Program-made: the position numbers and the translations under genes
The notes under the pieces: model-generated
The model's database searches: none
What the model saw: only the letters and a program-made list of their open reading frames with translations
What the model was told of the DNA's origin: nothing
In this document: piece after piece, positions 1 through 7,588 of the stretch
Position numbering within the stretch: the first letter of the stretch is position 1
Layout of the letters: every line of letters begins with the position of its first letter
NCBI GenBank assembly: GCA_900756575.1
Contig: CAAEKQ010000156.1
Location: 1-33,074 of the forward strand
DNA from: an uncultured Oscillospiraceae bacterium
Lineage (GTDB): Bacteria > Bacillota > Clostridia > Oscillospirales > Oscillospiraceae
Length of the DNA stretch: 33,074 nt
Direction: 5' to 3'

Positions 1-1
1 A

Positions 2-118
2 GACCATTTACTCTCCCATTCTAACAGCTTCGGCTTTGAGATGGAAATAGACACGGCTGGCTGCCGTGCCTATGACCGTAACTATATTGTAGGAGGTGAT
101 CATCATGAGCGAGCTTGA
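2..118 (+). CDS. Possible C-terminal end of an upstream gene (partial, unrecognised)
   Basis: An open frame enters from the left edge and stays open for 38 codons to a TGA at 116-118. It overlaps the pheA start by 14 bases and its last codons run through the pheA ribosome site. Tight overlap of this kind is usual in this operon, so it could be the end of another aromatic-pathway gene. I do not recognise the residues, and 38 open codons can occur by chance. No other plus-strand frame is open here. Treat it as a candidate only. Confidence 0.3.
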   Translation, partial: DHLLSHSNSFGFEMEIDTAGCRAYDRNYIVGGDHHERA

Positions 119-1262
119 TATGATGCGCGGCGCCATTGATGAAATTGACAATCAAATCGTACACCTGTTTAAGCGGCGCATGGCCGTCACCCGTCAGGTG
201 GGCGAGTATAAGCAGAAAATCTCCATGCCGGTGCTGGACACTGCCCGGGAACGGGAGGTGCTGGCCGGAAAAGCCGCACTGGTCTCCGATCCCAAGCTGA
301 AAACCGGCGTTACCCTGCTCTATGAAACCATTATGGGCATCTCCCGGCGGCAGCAGCGGGAAATCGTCCGGGAAGGCGCGGAGGATCCCAACTTCGCCCG
401 GTTCCAACTAGCCTATGAGGGCCGCCGTGCTCCGGTAAGCAGTCCCCGGGTGGTCTATCAGGGCTGTCCCGGCGCTTATAGCGAACAGGCAGCCCTGAAC
501 TTCTTCGGCCCGGAGATTGCCCCCATCGGCCTAAGGCATTTCGAGGACGTATTCGTCGCCATCAAAGAGGGCAAGGCGGACTACGGCGTGGTGCCCATTG
601 AGAACAATTCCACCGGCGCCATTCGTCAGATTTACGATCTGCTCTCCCAGTATGAATTCTATCTGGTGGGCGAGACCACCGTCCCCGTGGAGCACTGCCT
701 GATGGCCCCTCCCGGCGCGACCCTGGACACCATCACCCATGTCTACAGCCATGAACAGGGGCTGTTCCAGTCGGAGAAGTTTCTAAACGACCATCCGGAC
801 TGGATTCAAACGCCCTTGGCCGATACCGCAGGCAGCGCAAAATATGTGGCGGAATCCGGTGACATTACCAAGGCCGCCATTTGCTCGGCCCGGGCCGCAG
901 ACATCTATGGGCTCAACATTCTGGTCACCGGCGTCAACTACAGCGATATCAACACCACCCGCTTTGTGGTGGTCTCCCCGTCTATGGAGCTGCGGGAGGG
1001 CGCGGATAAGATCAGCACCATCGTCACCACCCCCCATGAGTCCGGCTGTCTCCACGAAATTCTGACTATTTTCGCCGTCAACGGTCTGAACATGGTCAAG
1101 CTGGAATCCCGGCCCATTCAGGGGCGCAGCTGGGAGTACATGTTCTTCCTGGAGTTCACCGGCAGCCTCCAGGCTCCGGAGATGGACGGCATTCTCCATG
1201 AAATTTCCCAGACCGCAGGAGATTTCCGGGTGCTGGGCAACTTCAAGAGCAATTTGGAGTAA
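105..1262 (+). CDS. pheA: Bifunctional chorismate mutase / prephenate dehydratase (P-protein)
   Basis: Converts chorismate to prephenate and then to phenylpyruvate, the committed route to phenylalanine, in the cytoplasm. The 385 residues show three parts. An AroQ-type chorismate mutase helix bundle spans about 1-85. A prephenate dehydratase domain spans about 115-290, with the GAYSE motif near 123-127 and the catalytic Thr-Arg-Phe at 285-287. A C-terminal ACT domain spans about 302-382, with an ESRP motif at 334-337 that in this family is part of the phenylalanine feedback site. The length matches ordinary P-proteins. The ATG at 105 is chosen because a perfect AGGAGG lies at 91-96; a GTG at 96 is in frame but overlaps that site. 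aroK follows after 3 bases, so the two are co-transcribed. Confidence 0.95.
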   Translation: MSELDMMRGAIDEIDNQIVHLFKRRMAVTRQVGEYKQKISMPVLDTAREREVLAGKAALVSDPKLKTGVTLLYETIMGISRRQQREIVREGAEDPNFARFQLAYEGRRAPVSSPRVVYQGCPGAYSEQAALNFFGPEIAPIGLRHFEDVFVAIKEGKADYGVVPIENNSTGAIRQIYDLLSQYEFYLVGETTVPVEHCLMAPPGATLDTITHVYSHEQGLFQSEKFLNDHPDWIQTPLADTAGSAKYVAESGDITKAAICSARAADIYGLNILVTGVNYSDINTTRFVVVSPSMELREGADKISTIVTTPHESGCLHEILTIFAVNGLNMVKLESRPIQGRSWEYMFFLEFTGSLQAPEMDGILHEISQTAGDFRVLGNFKSNLE

Positions 1263-1265
1263 GCC

Positions 1266-1766
1266 ATGAAGAACATCATACTTTGCGGCATGATGGGCTG
1301 CGGAAAAACCACCTGTGCAAATCTCTTGGGAACAAAGCTCGGTCGTCAGGTGGTGGATACCGACGATTTAGTGGTAAAAAAGGCGGGCATGAGCATTTCC
1401 GAGCTGTTTGCCGCCCAGGGCGAAGCTGCCATGCGGGATTTGGAAACCCAGGTCGCCCGGGAACTGAGCGAGAAGCAGGATTTGGTGATTGCCACCGGCG
1501 GAGGACTTCCCCTCCGGGAGGAGAACCGAAATCTGCTTCGAACCACCGGCGTTGTGGTATTTCTCCGCCGGGACCCCGGTGAGATTTACGACACCGGCGA
1601 TATGTCCGGCCGTCCCCTGGGACAGCAGGGCCGGGACGCGTTTCTCGGCCGATTTGCCCAGCGTGAGCCCATCTATCAGGCGTTTTCTCACGTCATCATC
1701 AACGATTTCTCCAGCCCGGAAGCCACCGTGGCGGAGATTATAACCAAACTGGAGGGAAAGCTATGA
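1266..1766 (+). CDS. aroK: Shikimate kinase
   Basis: Phosphorylates shikimate to shikimate 3-phosphate with ATP. The 166-residue protein is the usual single-domain size. It has a P-loop with G8 to T15 (GMMGCGKT), the shikimate-binding acid pair around D31-D34, the substrate arginine R57, the Gly-Gly-Gly motif at 78-80, and a lid region containing an Arg-Pro-Leu. The start lies 3 bases after the pheA stop, with a GGAG at 1256-1259 inside the end of pheA. Its stop overlaps the aroQ start in an ATGA, so translation of the two is probably coupled. Confidence 0.95.
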   Translation: MKNIILCGMMGCGKTTCANLLGTKLGRQVVDTDDLVVKKAGMSISELFAAQGEAAMRDLETQVARELSEKQDLVIATGGGLPLREENRNLLRTTGVVVFLRRDPGEIYDTGDMSGRPLGQQGRDAFLGRFAQREPIYQAFSHVIINDFSSPEATVAEIITKLEGKL

Positions 1767-2206
1767 GATTTTTAGTCATCAACGGCCCCAATCTGAACCT
1801 GCTCGGCTCCCGGGAGCCGGAGATCTACGGACAGAGCGGCTATGATGCGCTGGTAGCCCGGATTCGGGAATCCGCAGCCAGCATGAACGTGGAAGTGGAG
1901 TGCATGCAGTCCAATCACGAGGGCGCGATCATCGACGCCATCCACAAGGCAAAGGGCGCGTTCCACGGCATCATCATCAACCCCGGCGCTTATACCCATT
2001 ACAGCTATGCCATTCTCGATGCCTTAAAGGCGGTAGACCTGCCCGCAGTAGAGGTGCACCTCTCCAACATCCACAAGCGGGAGGAATTCCGGCACAAGTC
2101 CGTGACTGCCGCAGGCTGCGACGGTCAGATTTGCGGCCTTGGTCAGTTTGGCTATGTGGCGGCTATGGGATATCTCATTGAAAAGCTGAGCAGCCATGCA
2201 GATTGA
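1763..2206 (+). CDS. aroQ: Type II 3-dehydroquinate dehydratase
   Basis: Dehydrates 3-dehydroquinate to 3-dehydroshikimate. At 147 residues it is the small dodecameric type II enzyme, not the Schiff-base type I enzyme. The N-terminal NGPNLNLLG signature is present, as are the catalytic arginine R17 and tyrosine Y22 on the lid loop, the PGAYTH segment near 74-79, and the catalytic histidine H99 in EVHLSN. GGAGG at 1751-1755 supports the ATG at 1763. That ATG overlaps the end of aroK by 4 bases, and the gene end overlaps aroE by 11 bases. The order therefore places consecutive pathway enzymes next to each other. Confidence 0.95.
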   Translation: MRFLVINGPNLNLLGSREPEIYGQSGYDALVARIRESAASMNVEVECMQSNHEGAIIDAIHKAKGAFHGIIINPGAYTHYSYAILDALKAVDLPAVEVHLSNIHKREEFRHKSVTAAGCDGQICGLGQFGYVAAMGYLIEKLSSHAD

Positions 2207-3065
2207 GTATCATAACGGCACACGGCTCCTGTGCGTCATTGGGGATCCCATCGGTCACAGCCTGTCGCCTCTGCTCCACAACACCATGCTCCGGGAGCTT
2301 CACGAGGACGCGCTGTATCTGGCCGTTCCCGTGCCCGCCGGAACCGTAGGGAAATTCGTCGCCGCCGCCAAAACCATCGGCATTCAGGGCTTCAACCTGA
2401 CTATGCCCCACAAGGAGGATATCCTCCCCTACCTCTCCGAAATGACGCCGGAAGCAATGCGGTGCCATTCCGTTAACTCTGTACGGATTCGGGACGGAAA
2501 GCTGGAGGGGCATTCCACCGACGGTTTGGGCTTTCGTCAGTCCCTGAAAGAATTCTCTCGGGATTTCCCCGGGCAGACCGTAACCATTCTGGGTGCAGGC
2601 GGCGCGGCAAAATCCATTGCCATGACGGCGGTGGGCAGCGGCGCGGAGAAGGTTTATATTGCCAACCGCACGCTCTCCCGTGCTCAGGCGCTTTGCGAAC
2701 ATGAGCCGAATATGGAGGCACTGTCGCTGGAGCATCTAAACGATGTATTGCCCCAGACCGACATTCTAATCAGCACCCTGCCCATCGGAATGTCCGGTGT
2801 GGGCGGAAGCCAGGTGCCCTGTCTGGACGCCCTGAAGCCCGGTGCCCTGTGCATGGACTGCATTTATTCCCCCGCCATGACTCCGTTTATGGAGGAAGCC
2901 CGCCGCACCGGTCACGAAGCCGGAAACGGCATTGGAATGCTGATCTATCAGGCGATTTTCGCACTGGAATTCTTCCTGGATCAGCGCTATTCTGCGGAGA
3001 CCGTGCAGCACCTTGGGAGGCTGCTGCAAGATGCCTGCGGTGTGGATCCTCGAGGACTTGCCTAA
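2196..3065 (+). CDS. aroE: Shikimate dehydrogenase (NADP-dependent)
   Basis: Reduces 3-dehydroshikimate to shikimate with NADPH. The 289 residues carry the substrate-binding HSLSP loop at 21-25, the catalytic lysine K73 in MPHK, the catalytic aspartate D109 in STDG, and the nucleotide loop GAGGAA at 133-138. The NRT segment at 157-159 commonly contacts the NADP phosphate. The C-terminal GMLIYQA motif is intact. The start overlaps aroQ by 11 bases and has only a weak ribosome site, so it probably relies on translational coupling. A strong terminator begins 8 bases after the stop, making this the last gene of the aro operon. Confidence 0.94.
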   Translation: MQIEYHNGTRLLCVIGDPIGHSLSPLLHNTMLRELHEDALYLAVPVPAGTVGKFVAAAKTIGIQGFNLTMPHKEDILPYLSEMTPEAMRCHSVNSVRIRDGKLEGHSTDGLGFRQSLKEFSRDFPGQTVTILGAGGAAKSIAMTAVGSGAEKVYIANRTLSRAQALCEHEPNMEALSLEHLNDVLPQTDILISTLPIGMSGVGGSQVPCLDALKPGALCMDCIYSPAMTPFMEEARRTGHEAGNGIGMLIYQAIFALEFFLDQRYSAETVQHLGRLLQDACGVDPRGLA

Positions 3066-3072
3066 ATAACAC

Positions 3073-3111
3073 AAAATCCGAAACCCGGTTGTTCCGAGTT
3101 TCGGATTTTTT
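3073..3111. terminator. Bidirectional terminator between aroE and the HAD gene
   Basis: A 12-bp stem (3073-3084 pairing with 3098-3109) extends inward by a further CGG/CCG across one mismatch and is flanked by T-runs on both strands. It ends the plus-strand aro operon, and on the minus strand it lies directly at the stop codon of the HAD gene. Confidence 0.88.
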
Positions 3112-3923
3112 CATGCCTGATACTTTTGCTTGAGATATTCCACCACATCGGCTATGGCCCCCTGGTCGCAGTCGCAGACGATCACGTCTGCTGTGCTCAG
3201 TGCCGCCTGGGTACTGCCTGCGGGCGTGAATCCAACCGCTGCCGCTTCCAGCATGGCAAGGTCGTTTTCGTTGTCTCCGGCGCAGTAGAGGTTTGCCCGG
3301 TCTACGCCCAGCAGCTCCGCCAGCTTGATTACGCCCGTGCCCTTGTTGCAGCCGCCGGGGGTAATCTCCAGCAGCATAGGATGGGAGAAGAAGATGCCAT
3401 AGCGGTCTCCAAACCGCTCCTTCATCCACCGCTGCATCTCCGCCAGCCGCTCGTGGTCGTCCTCAAACTTGGCATAGACCCACGGCATTGGAATATCCTC
3501 CAGTTCTGCCACCTGTGCGTGCTGCCCCGTGACCTCCAGATGTACTTTCGTCACCTCATTGGGCCGCACCGCATAGAGCTGTCCGGCTCCGAAAATTTCC
3601 ACCGCCGAGTTTGGAAATGCCGCCAGAGTTTCGGCAAAATCCGCCTGCGTCGTCTTCTGAAATTCCGCTTCAAACAGCATATTCTCCAGGCTTAGATCAT
3701 AAATCTGCGTCCCGTTTGCCACAATCACCGGCGCACCGATGGGCAATCCCGGCGCTTGCAGCCTTACCGATTCCAGTCCGCGGCCCGACGCCAGGGTAAA
3801 CAGTCCGCCCTGGGAGACAAACCACGCAAGGGCCGCCTTCGTCCGCTCCGGCAGGTGCTTTTTCCGATCCACCAGGGTATCGTCAAAGTCCGACACCAGC
3901 AGAACCCCGTCCATTGTTCCCAT
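3111..3923 (-). CDS. Cof-type HAD-superfamily phosphatase
   Basis: A cytoplasmic phosphohydrolase of the haloacid dehalogenase superfamily, class IIB (Cof/YidA group). These usually act on small phosphorylated metabolites, and the substrate cannot be read from sequence. The 270 residues begin with motif I, D12-F-D14-D-T, giving the nucleophile and acid/base aspartates. Motif II falls in the ASGRG segment near 45-49, and motif IV is the GDNENDLAML segment near the C-terminus. The cap domain lies between. The start at 3923 has GGAGGGG a few bases upstream; a second in-frame ATG three codons on would change little. It follows the terminator of the liv operon and has no clear promoter of its own in the 65 bases between. 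Confidence 0.88.
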   Translation of the reverse strand: MGTMDGVLLVSDFDDTLVDRKKHLPERTKAALAWFVSQGGLFTLASGRGLESVRLQAPGLPIGAPVIVANGTQIYDLSLENMLFEAEFQKTTQADFAETLAAFPNSAVEIFGAGQLYAVRPNEVTKVHLEVTGQHAQVAELEDIPMPWVYAKFEDDHERLAEMQRWMKERFGDRYGIFFSHPMLLEITPGGCNKGTGVIKLAELLGVDRANLYCAGDNENDLAMLEAAAVGFTPAGSTQAALSTADVIVCDCDQGAIADVVEYLKQKYQA

Positions 3924-3945
3924 ATGCTCCCCTCCATTCCGAAAA

Positions 3946-3980
3946 GAAGGGCGAAAACGTATGCCGCGTTTTCGCCCTTT
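3946..3980 (-). terminator. Terminator of the liv operon
   Basis: Arms of 13 bp (3947-3959 and 3967-3979) form a strong stem around a 7-base loop. Reading the minus strand, the stem is followed by TTCTTTTC. It lies 9 bases beyond the livF stop and just upstream of the HAD gene start. Confidence 0.85.
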
Positions 3981-3988
3981 GTTTTACG

Positions 3989-4696
3989 TTAGCCGCCCAG
4001 ATATGCCTTCTGCACTCTGGGATCGCTGAGCAGCGCTTTTGCGTCGCCGCTCATGGAAATGGTACCGGTCTCCAACACGTAGGCGCGGTCTGCAATGGAC
4101 AGTGCCACCTGTGCGTTCTGCTCTACCAGCAGGATGGTGGTGCCCGCCTGGTGCAGCTCCTTGATGATATCAAAGATCTGCTCCACCAGAATGGGAGCCA
4201 GGCCCATGGAAGGCTCGTCCAGCATGAGAAGCTTGGGCTTGCTCATCATCGCACGGCCCATGGCAAGCATCTGCTGCTCACCGCCGGACAGGGTGCCGGC
4301 CGTCTGCTTATAGCGCTCTTTCAGACGAGGAAACCGCTGATACACATCCTCGATGGAACCGGCGATTTCGCTCTGGTTCCGGGTATAGCCGCCCATCTCC
4401 AGGTTCTCCTGCACGGTCATCTGGAGGAACACCCGCCGTCCCTCGGGGCACAGGGCCATGCCGTGGGACACGATCTTGTGGGCCGGAACATTGACTATGT
4501 TCTTGCCCTCAAACTCGATGCTGCCGCTTCTGGGCTTCAAAAGGCCGGAGACGGTGTTCAGAGTGGTGGACTTACCGGCGCCGTTGGCACCGATCAGGGT
4601 TACGATCTCCCCTTCTTCCACCTCGAAGGAGATGCCCTTAATGGCATGGATGCTGCCATAATATACGTGGAGATCCTCAACCTTCAGCATACTCAT
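3989..4696 (-). CDS. livF: Branched-chain amino acid ABC transporter, ATP-binding subunit LivF
   Basis: One of two cytoplasmic ATPases that power the Liv importer of leucine, isoleucine and valine. At 235 residues it is the short, standard LivF length. Visible motifs are Walker A at 36-44 (GANGAGKST), the canonical ABC signature LSGGEQ at 135-140, and Walker B LLMLDEP at 155-161. The motif LLVEQN that follows is typical of LivF, where the H-loop histidine is replaced in the VEQN context. The start at 4696 has an AAGGAGGG in the end of livG; livG ends 3 bases before it. It is the last gene of the operon. Confidence 0.94.
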   Translation of the reverse strand: MSMLKVEDLHVYYGSIHAIKGISFEVEEGEIVTLIGANGAGKSTTLNTVSGLLKPRSGSIEFEGKNIVNVPAHKIVSHGMALCPEGRRVFLQMTVQENLEMGGYTRNQSEIAGSIEDVYQRFPRLKERYKQTAGTLSGGEQQMLAMGRAMMSKPKLLMLDEPSMGLAPILVEQIFDIIKELHQAGTTILLVEQNAQVALSIADRAYVLETGTISMSGDAKALLSDPRVQKAYLGG

Positions 4697-4699
4697 GAC

Positions 4700-5530
4700 T
4701 TAGCCCTCCTTCTTCTTGCCCAGATATGCCTCGATAACCTGGGGATTTGCCTGGATTTCCTCGGGGGTGCCCTTGGCAATGATCTTGCCGTAGTTCAGCA
4801 CGGCAATGCCCTCGCAGATCCCCATGACCAGATTCATATCATGCTCAATGAGCATAACGGCAATGTGGAAGGTATCGCGGATTTTCCGGATGTTCTCCAT
4901 CAGCTCCGCCGTCTCAGAGGGGTTCATACCGGCAGCAGGCTCGTCCAGCAGCAGCAGGCAGGGGTTGGTTGCCAGCGCACGGACGATCTCCAGACGGCGC
5001 TGCGCGCCATAGGGGAGGGAACCCGCCTTGTAATCCTTGAGATGCTCCATGTCAAAAATGCTCAGAAGTTCCATGGCGCGCTCATGGGCCAGCTTTTCAC
5101 TTTTCCAATAGCGGGGAAGCCGGAAGATGTCGGAAACCATGCCGCCCTTCATATTGTTATGCAGGCCAACCTTAACGTTTTCTTCTACCGTCAGCTGACC
5201 GAACAGGCGGATATTCTGGAAGGTACGGGCGATACCGGCCTTATTCACCTGAACGGTATTCATGCCGGAGGTCTCCTTGCCGTCCAGCAGGATGGTGCCG
5301 CGGGTGGGCTGATAGACCTTGGTGAGCAGGTTAAACACCGTGGTTTTTCCAGCGCCGTTGGGGCCAATGAGTCCCGCAATCTCGGTTCTGCCTACGGTCA
5401 GGTTGAAGTCGTCCACAGCGGTAAGGCCGCCGAAGTCAATGCCCAGATGCTTTGTCTCGAGCACCGGAGTTTTATCCAGGTCGCGCTCGGGAATGATGCT
5501 GTCGCTGGGCAGGGGTACCATCTTACTCAT
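4700..5530 (-). CDS. livG: Branched-chain amino acid ABC transporter, ATP-binding subunit LivG
   Basis: The second Liv ATPase, 276 residues. Walker A is at 56-63 (GPNGAGKT), Walker B LLLLDEP at 192-198, and the H-loop is IEHDM. The signature motif reads LPYGAQRR at 172-179 instead of LSGGQ, the degenerate form expected in LivG, so it is not damage. A 25-residue N-terminal extension precedes the nucleotide-binding domain. The start overlaps the end of livM by 8 bases, implying coupled translation and stoichiometric synthesis with the permease and livF. Confidence 0.94.
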   Translation of the reverse strand: MSKMVPLPSDSIIPERDLDKTPVLETKHLGIDFGGLTAVDDFNLTVGRTEIAGLIGPNGAGKTTVFNLLTKVYQPTRGTILLDGKETSGMNTVQVNKAGIARTFQNIRLFGQLTVEENVKVGLHNNMKGGMVSDIFRLPRYWKSEKLAHERAMELLSIFDMEHLKDYKAGSLPYGAQRRLEIVRALATNPCLLLLDEPAAGMNPSETAELMENIRKIRDTFHIAVMLIEHDMNLVMGICEGIAVLNYGKIIAKGTPEEIQANPQVIEAYLGKKKEG

Positions 5531-6602
5531 TTGTGCCGCCTCCTTCCTCCGCTGCTGCGGGCGCTTTCTTCCAGAACATAACCTTGCTCTTTACCAGATC
5601 CCAACCGCTCTTGAGGGTGGGGTTATTGGTAACCAGCATAACCAGAATCAGCACAATGGCATAGATCAGCATACGATAGTCGTTCATGGCACGCAGGGCC
5701 TCGGGGAGGATGGTCAGCACCGTTGCCGCGATGATGCTGCCGCGGATATTGCCCATGCCGCCCAGCACCACGAATACCAGAATCAGAATCGAGGTGTTGA
5801 AGTCAAATTTCTTGGGTACGATGGTGGAATAGTTCATGGCGTACAACGCACCGGCCATACCCGCCAGAGCCGCAGAGGTCACAAACGCCATCAGCTTATA
5901 CTTGGTGATGTTAATGCCTACGGACTCCGCCGCAATGCGGTTGTCGCGAATGGCCATAATCGCACGGCCAGAACGGCTGCGAATCAGGTTCAGGGTTACG
6001 GTGAGCACCACCAGCACCAGAATAAAGCCAGCCACAAAGGTAGAGAGCTTCGCCACGCCGGTTGCACCCATGGGGCCGTTGATGAGAACCTTACCGTCCA
6101 CCATGCCCAGGGCATCGCTGCTCTTCATGCTGAAATGCAGGCCGGAGCCGTCTACACCAACATAGAGGTTGTTCAGGATGTTCTTAATGATCTCGCCGAA
6201 GGCCAGGGTTACGATTGCAAGATAGTCGCCCTGGAGCCGCAGTACGGGAACGCCGACGATCACACCGGCAATGGCTGCCATAATACCGCCGACGATAATG
6301 GCCAGCAGCAGACGAACGGGGCCGCTGGGCACCGCATTCTGGATGCTCATTGCCAGCACAACGCCGGAGAATGCGCCCACGCTCATAAAGCCTGCATGGC
6401 CCAGGCTCAGCTCGCCCAGGATACCAACCGTCAGGTTCAGGCTGATTGCCATACAAACGTAAACGCAGATGGGAACCAGTTGACCGGACAGGGAGTTGGT
6501 TACATGTCCGCCCGACGCAAGGATCTGCATGATCGCAAAGGCAACGATGACGATGCCGTATGTAATCATATTACTGCGGGTGGTTTTACCGATTTTCTTC
6601 AT
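5523..6602 (-). CDS. livM: Branched-chain amino acid ABC transporter, permease LivM
   Basis: A membrane-spanning subunit of the Liv importer, 359 residues, mostly hydrophobic with about nine to ten predicted membrane segments. The GELSLGHAGFMSVGA motif near residue 65 and the RLQGDYLAIVTLAFGEI segment are hallmarks of LivM. The frame stays open upstream to 6671, inside livH. The ATG at 6602 is preferred because GAGGTGGAGG lies just before it and it follows the livH stop by 10 bases. The C-terminus is a short cytoplasmic, Ala/Glu/Gly-rich tail. It pairs with LivH to form the translocation channel. Confidence 0.93.
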   Translation of the reverse strand: MKKIGKTTRSNMITYGIVIVAFAIMQILASGGHVTNSLSGQLVPICVYVCMAISLNLTVGILGELSLGHAGFMSVGAFSGVVLAMSIQNAVPSGPVRLLLAIIVGGIMAAIAGVIVGVPVLRLQGDYLAIVTLAFGEIIKNILNNLYVGVDGSGLHFSMKSSDALGMVDGKVLINGPMGATGVAKLSTFVAGFILVLVVLTVTLNLIRSRSGRAIMAIRDNRIAAESVGINITKYKLMAFVTSAALAGMAGALYAMNYSTIVPKKFDFNTSILILVFVVLGGMGNIRGSIIAATVLTILPEALRAMNDYRMLIYAIVLILVMLVTNNPTLKSGWDLVKSKVMFWKKAPAAAEEGGGTNE

Positions 6603-6612
6603 AGCCTCCACC

Positions 6613-7494
6613 TCACACTTTCTCTCTGACCTTCTTACCCAGCAGGCCCGCAGGCTTGATGAGCAGAACAACGATCAGAACCGCAAACACAATGGCGTCG
6701 CTGAGCTGAGTGGAGATATACGCCTTGCTGAAGATCTCAATGACGCCCAGCAGGATACCGCCCAGCATAGCGCCGGGGATGGAGCCGATGCCTCCCAGAA
6801 CTGCCGCGGTAAATGCCTTGATACCGGGCATCGAACCGGTGGTGGGCATCAGGGTGGGGTAAGCGGAGCACAGGAGCACGCCTGCAATGGCTGCCAGACC
6901 GGAGCCAATGGCAAAGGTCAAAGAAATCGTGCTGTTGACATTGATTCCCATCAGCTGTGCCGCACCCTTATCCTCGGATACGGCACGCATGGCCTTGCCC
7001 ATTTTGGTCTTACCGGTAAACAGGGTCAGTGCAATCATAATGATAATGCAGGCCAGCACCGTAACAATGGCAACAGAGCTAATCAGTAGATCGCCGTCGG
7101 CCAACTCCAGCGAAGGCAGGTTAATCACGGAGGTGAAGACCTTGGGATCGGACTTCCAAATCAGCAGTGCTGCATTCTGAAGGAAATAGCTGACGCCAAT
7201 GGCAGTAATCAGCACCGCCAGCGACGGAGCGGAACGAAGGGGCTTATAGGCGAGCCGCTCGATCACAATGCCCAGCAGGGTACAAACCACAACTGCCAGA
7301 ATGACGCCGACCACCGGGGGCAGATTCAGATAGCTCATGGTGCAGAAGCAAACATAGGCACCAACCATGATAACGTCGCCGTGGGCGAAGTTCAGCATCT
7401 TAGCAATGCCGTAAACCATGGTGTAGCCCAGTGCGATGATGGCATAAACACTTCCCAGGCTGATGCCGTTGATCAAATTGGAAAGCAGGTTCAT
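6613..7494 (-). CDS. livH: Branched-chain amino acid ABC transporter, permease LivH
   Basis: The partner membrane subunit of LivM, 293 residues with about eight hydrophobic segments. The N-terminal GSVYAIIALGYTMVYGI and the following NFAHGDVIMVGAY motif are diagnostic of LivH. A GTG at 7503 is in frame, but the ATG at 7494 is chosen because GGGAGG is placed about 9 bases before it. It is separated from livK by 94 bases holding a strong hairpin, the largest gap in the operon. The downstream genes are packed to within 10 bases or overlap. Confidence 0.93.
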   Translation of the reverse strand: MNLLSNLINGISLGSVYAIIALGYTMVYGIAKMLNFAHGDVIMVGAYVCFCTMSYLNLPPVVGVILAVVVCTLLGIVIERLAYKPLRSAPSLAVLITAIGVSYFLQNAALLIWKSDPKVFTSVINLPSLELADGDLLISSVAIVTVLACIIIMIALTLFTGKTKMGKAMRAVSEDKGAAQLMGINVNSTISLTFAIGSGLAAIAGVLLCSAYPTLMPTTGSMPGIKAFTAAVLGGIGSIPGAMLGGILLGVIEIFSKAYISTQLSDAIVFAVLIVVLLIKPAGLLGKKVREKV

Positions 7495-7537
7495 ACCACA
7501 CACCTCCCTTTCAACTTAGTTTTCTTGAAATCGGCAA

Positions 7538-7565
7538 ACGGGGGTTGCCAGGTGGCAACCCCCGT
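7538..7565 (-). terminator. Intercistronic hairpin between livK and livH
   Basis: A perfect 12-bp inverted repeat (7538-7549 with 7554-7565) closes a 4-base loop 24 bases after the livK stop. The T-run on the minus strand is poor, so it looks like a leaky terminator or a 3'-end stabiliser that keeps the binding-protein transcript abundant relative to the permease genes. Confidence 0.7.
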
Positions 7566-7588
7566 AGATGTTTACGATATAGGGGCAA

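Noticed and set aside
4700..5530. Degenerate ABC signature (LPYGAQRR) in LivG as a sign of a broken gene
   Set aside because: This form is normal for LivG-type ATPases; all other motifs are intact.
3914..5581. A 555-codon open frame on the plus strand opposite livF and livG
   Set aside because: It lies antisense to two unmistakable ABC ATPase genes, has no recognisable protein features, and is rich in His/Gln/Leu as expected from the reverse of GC-rich coding DNA.
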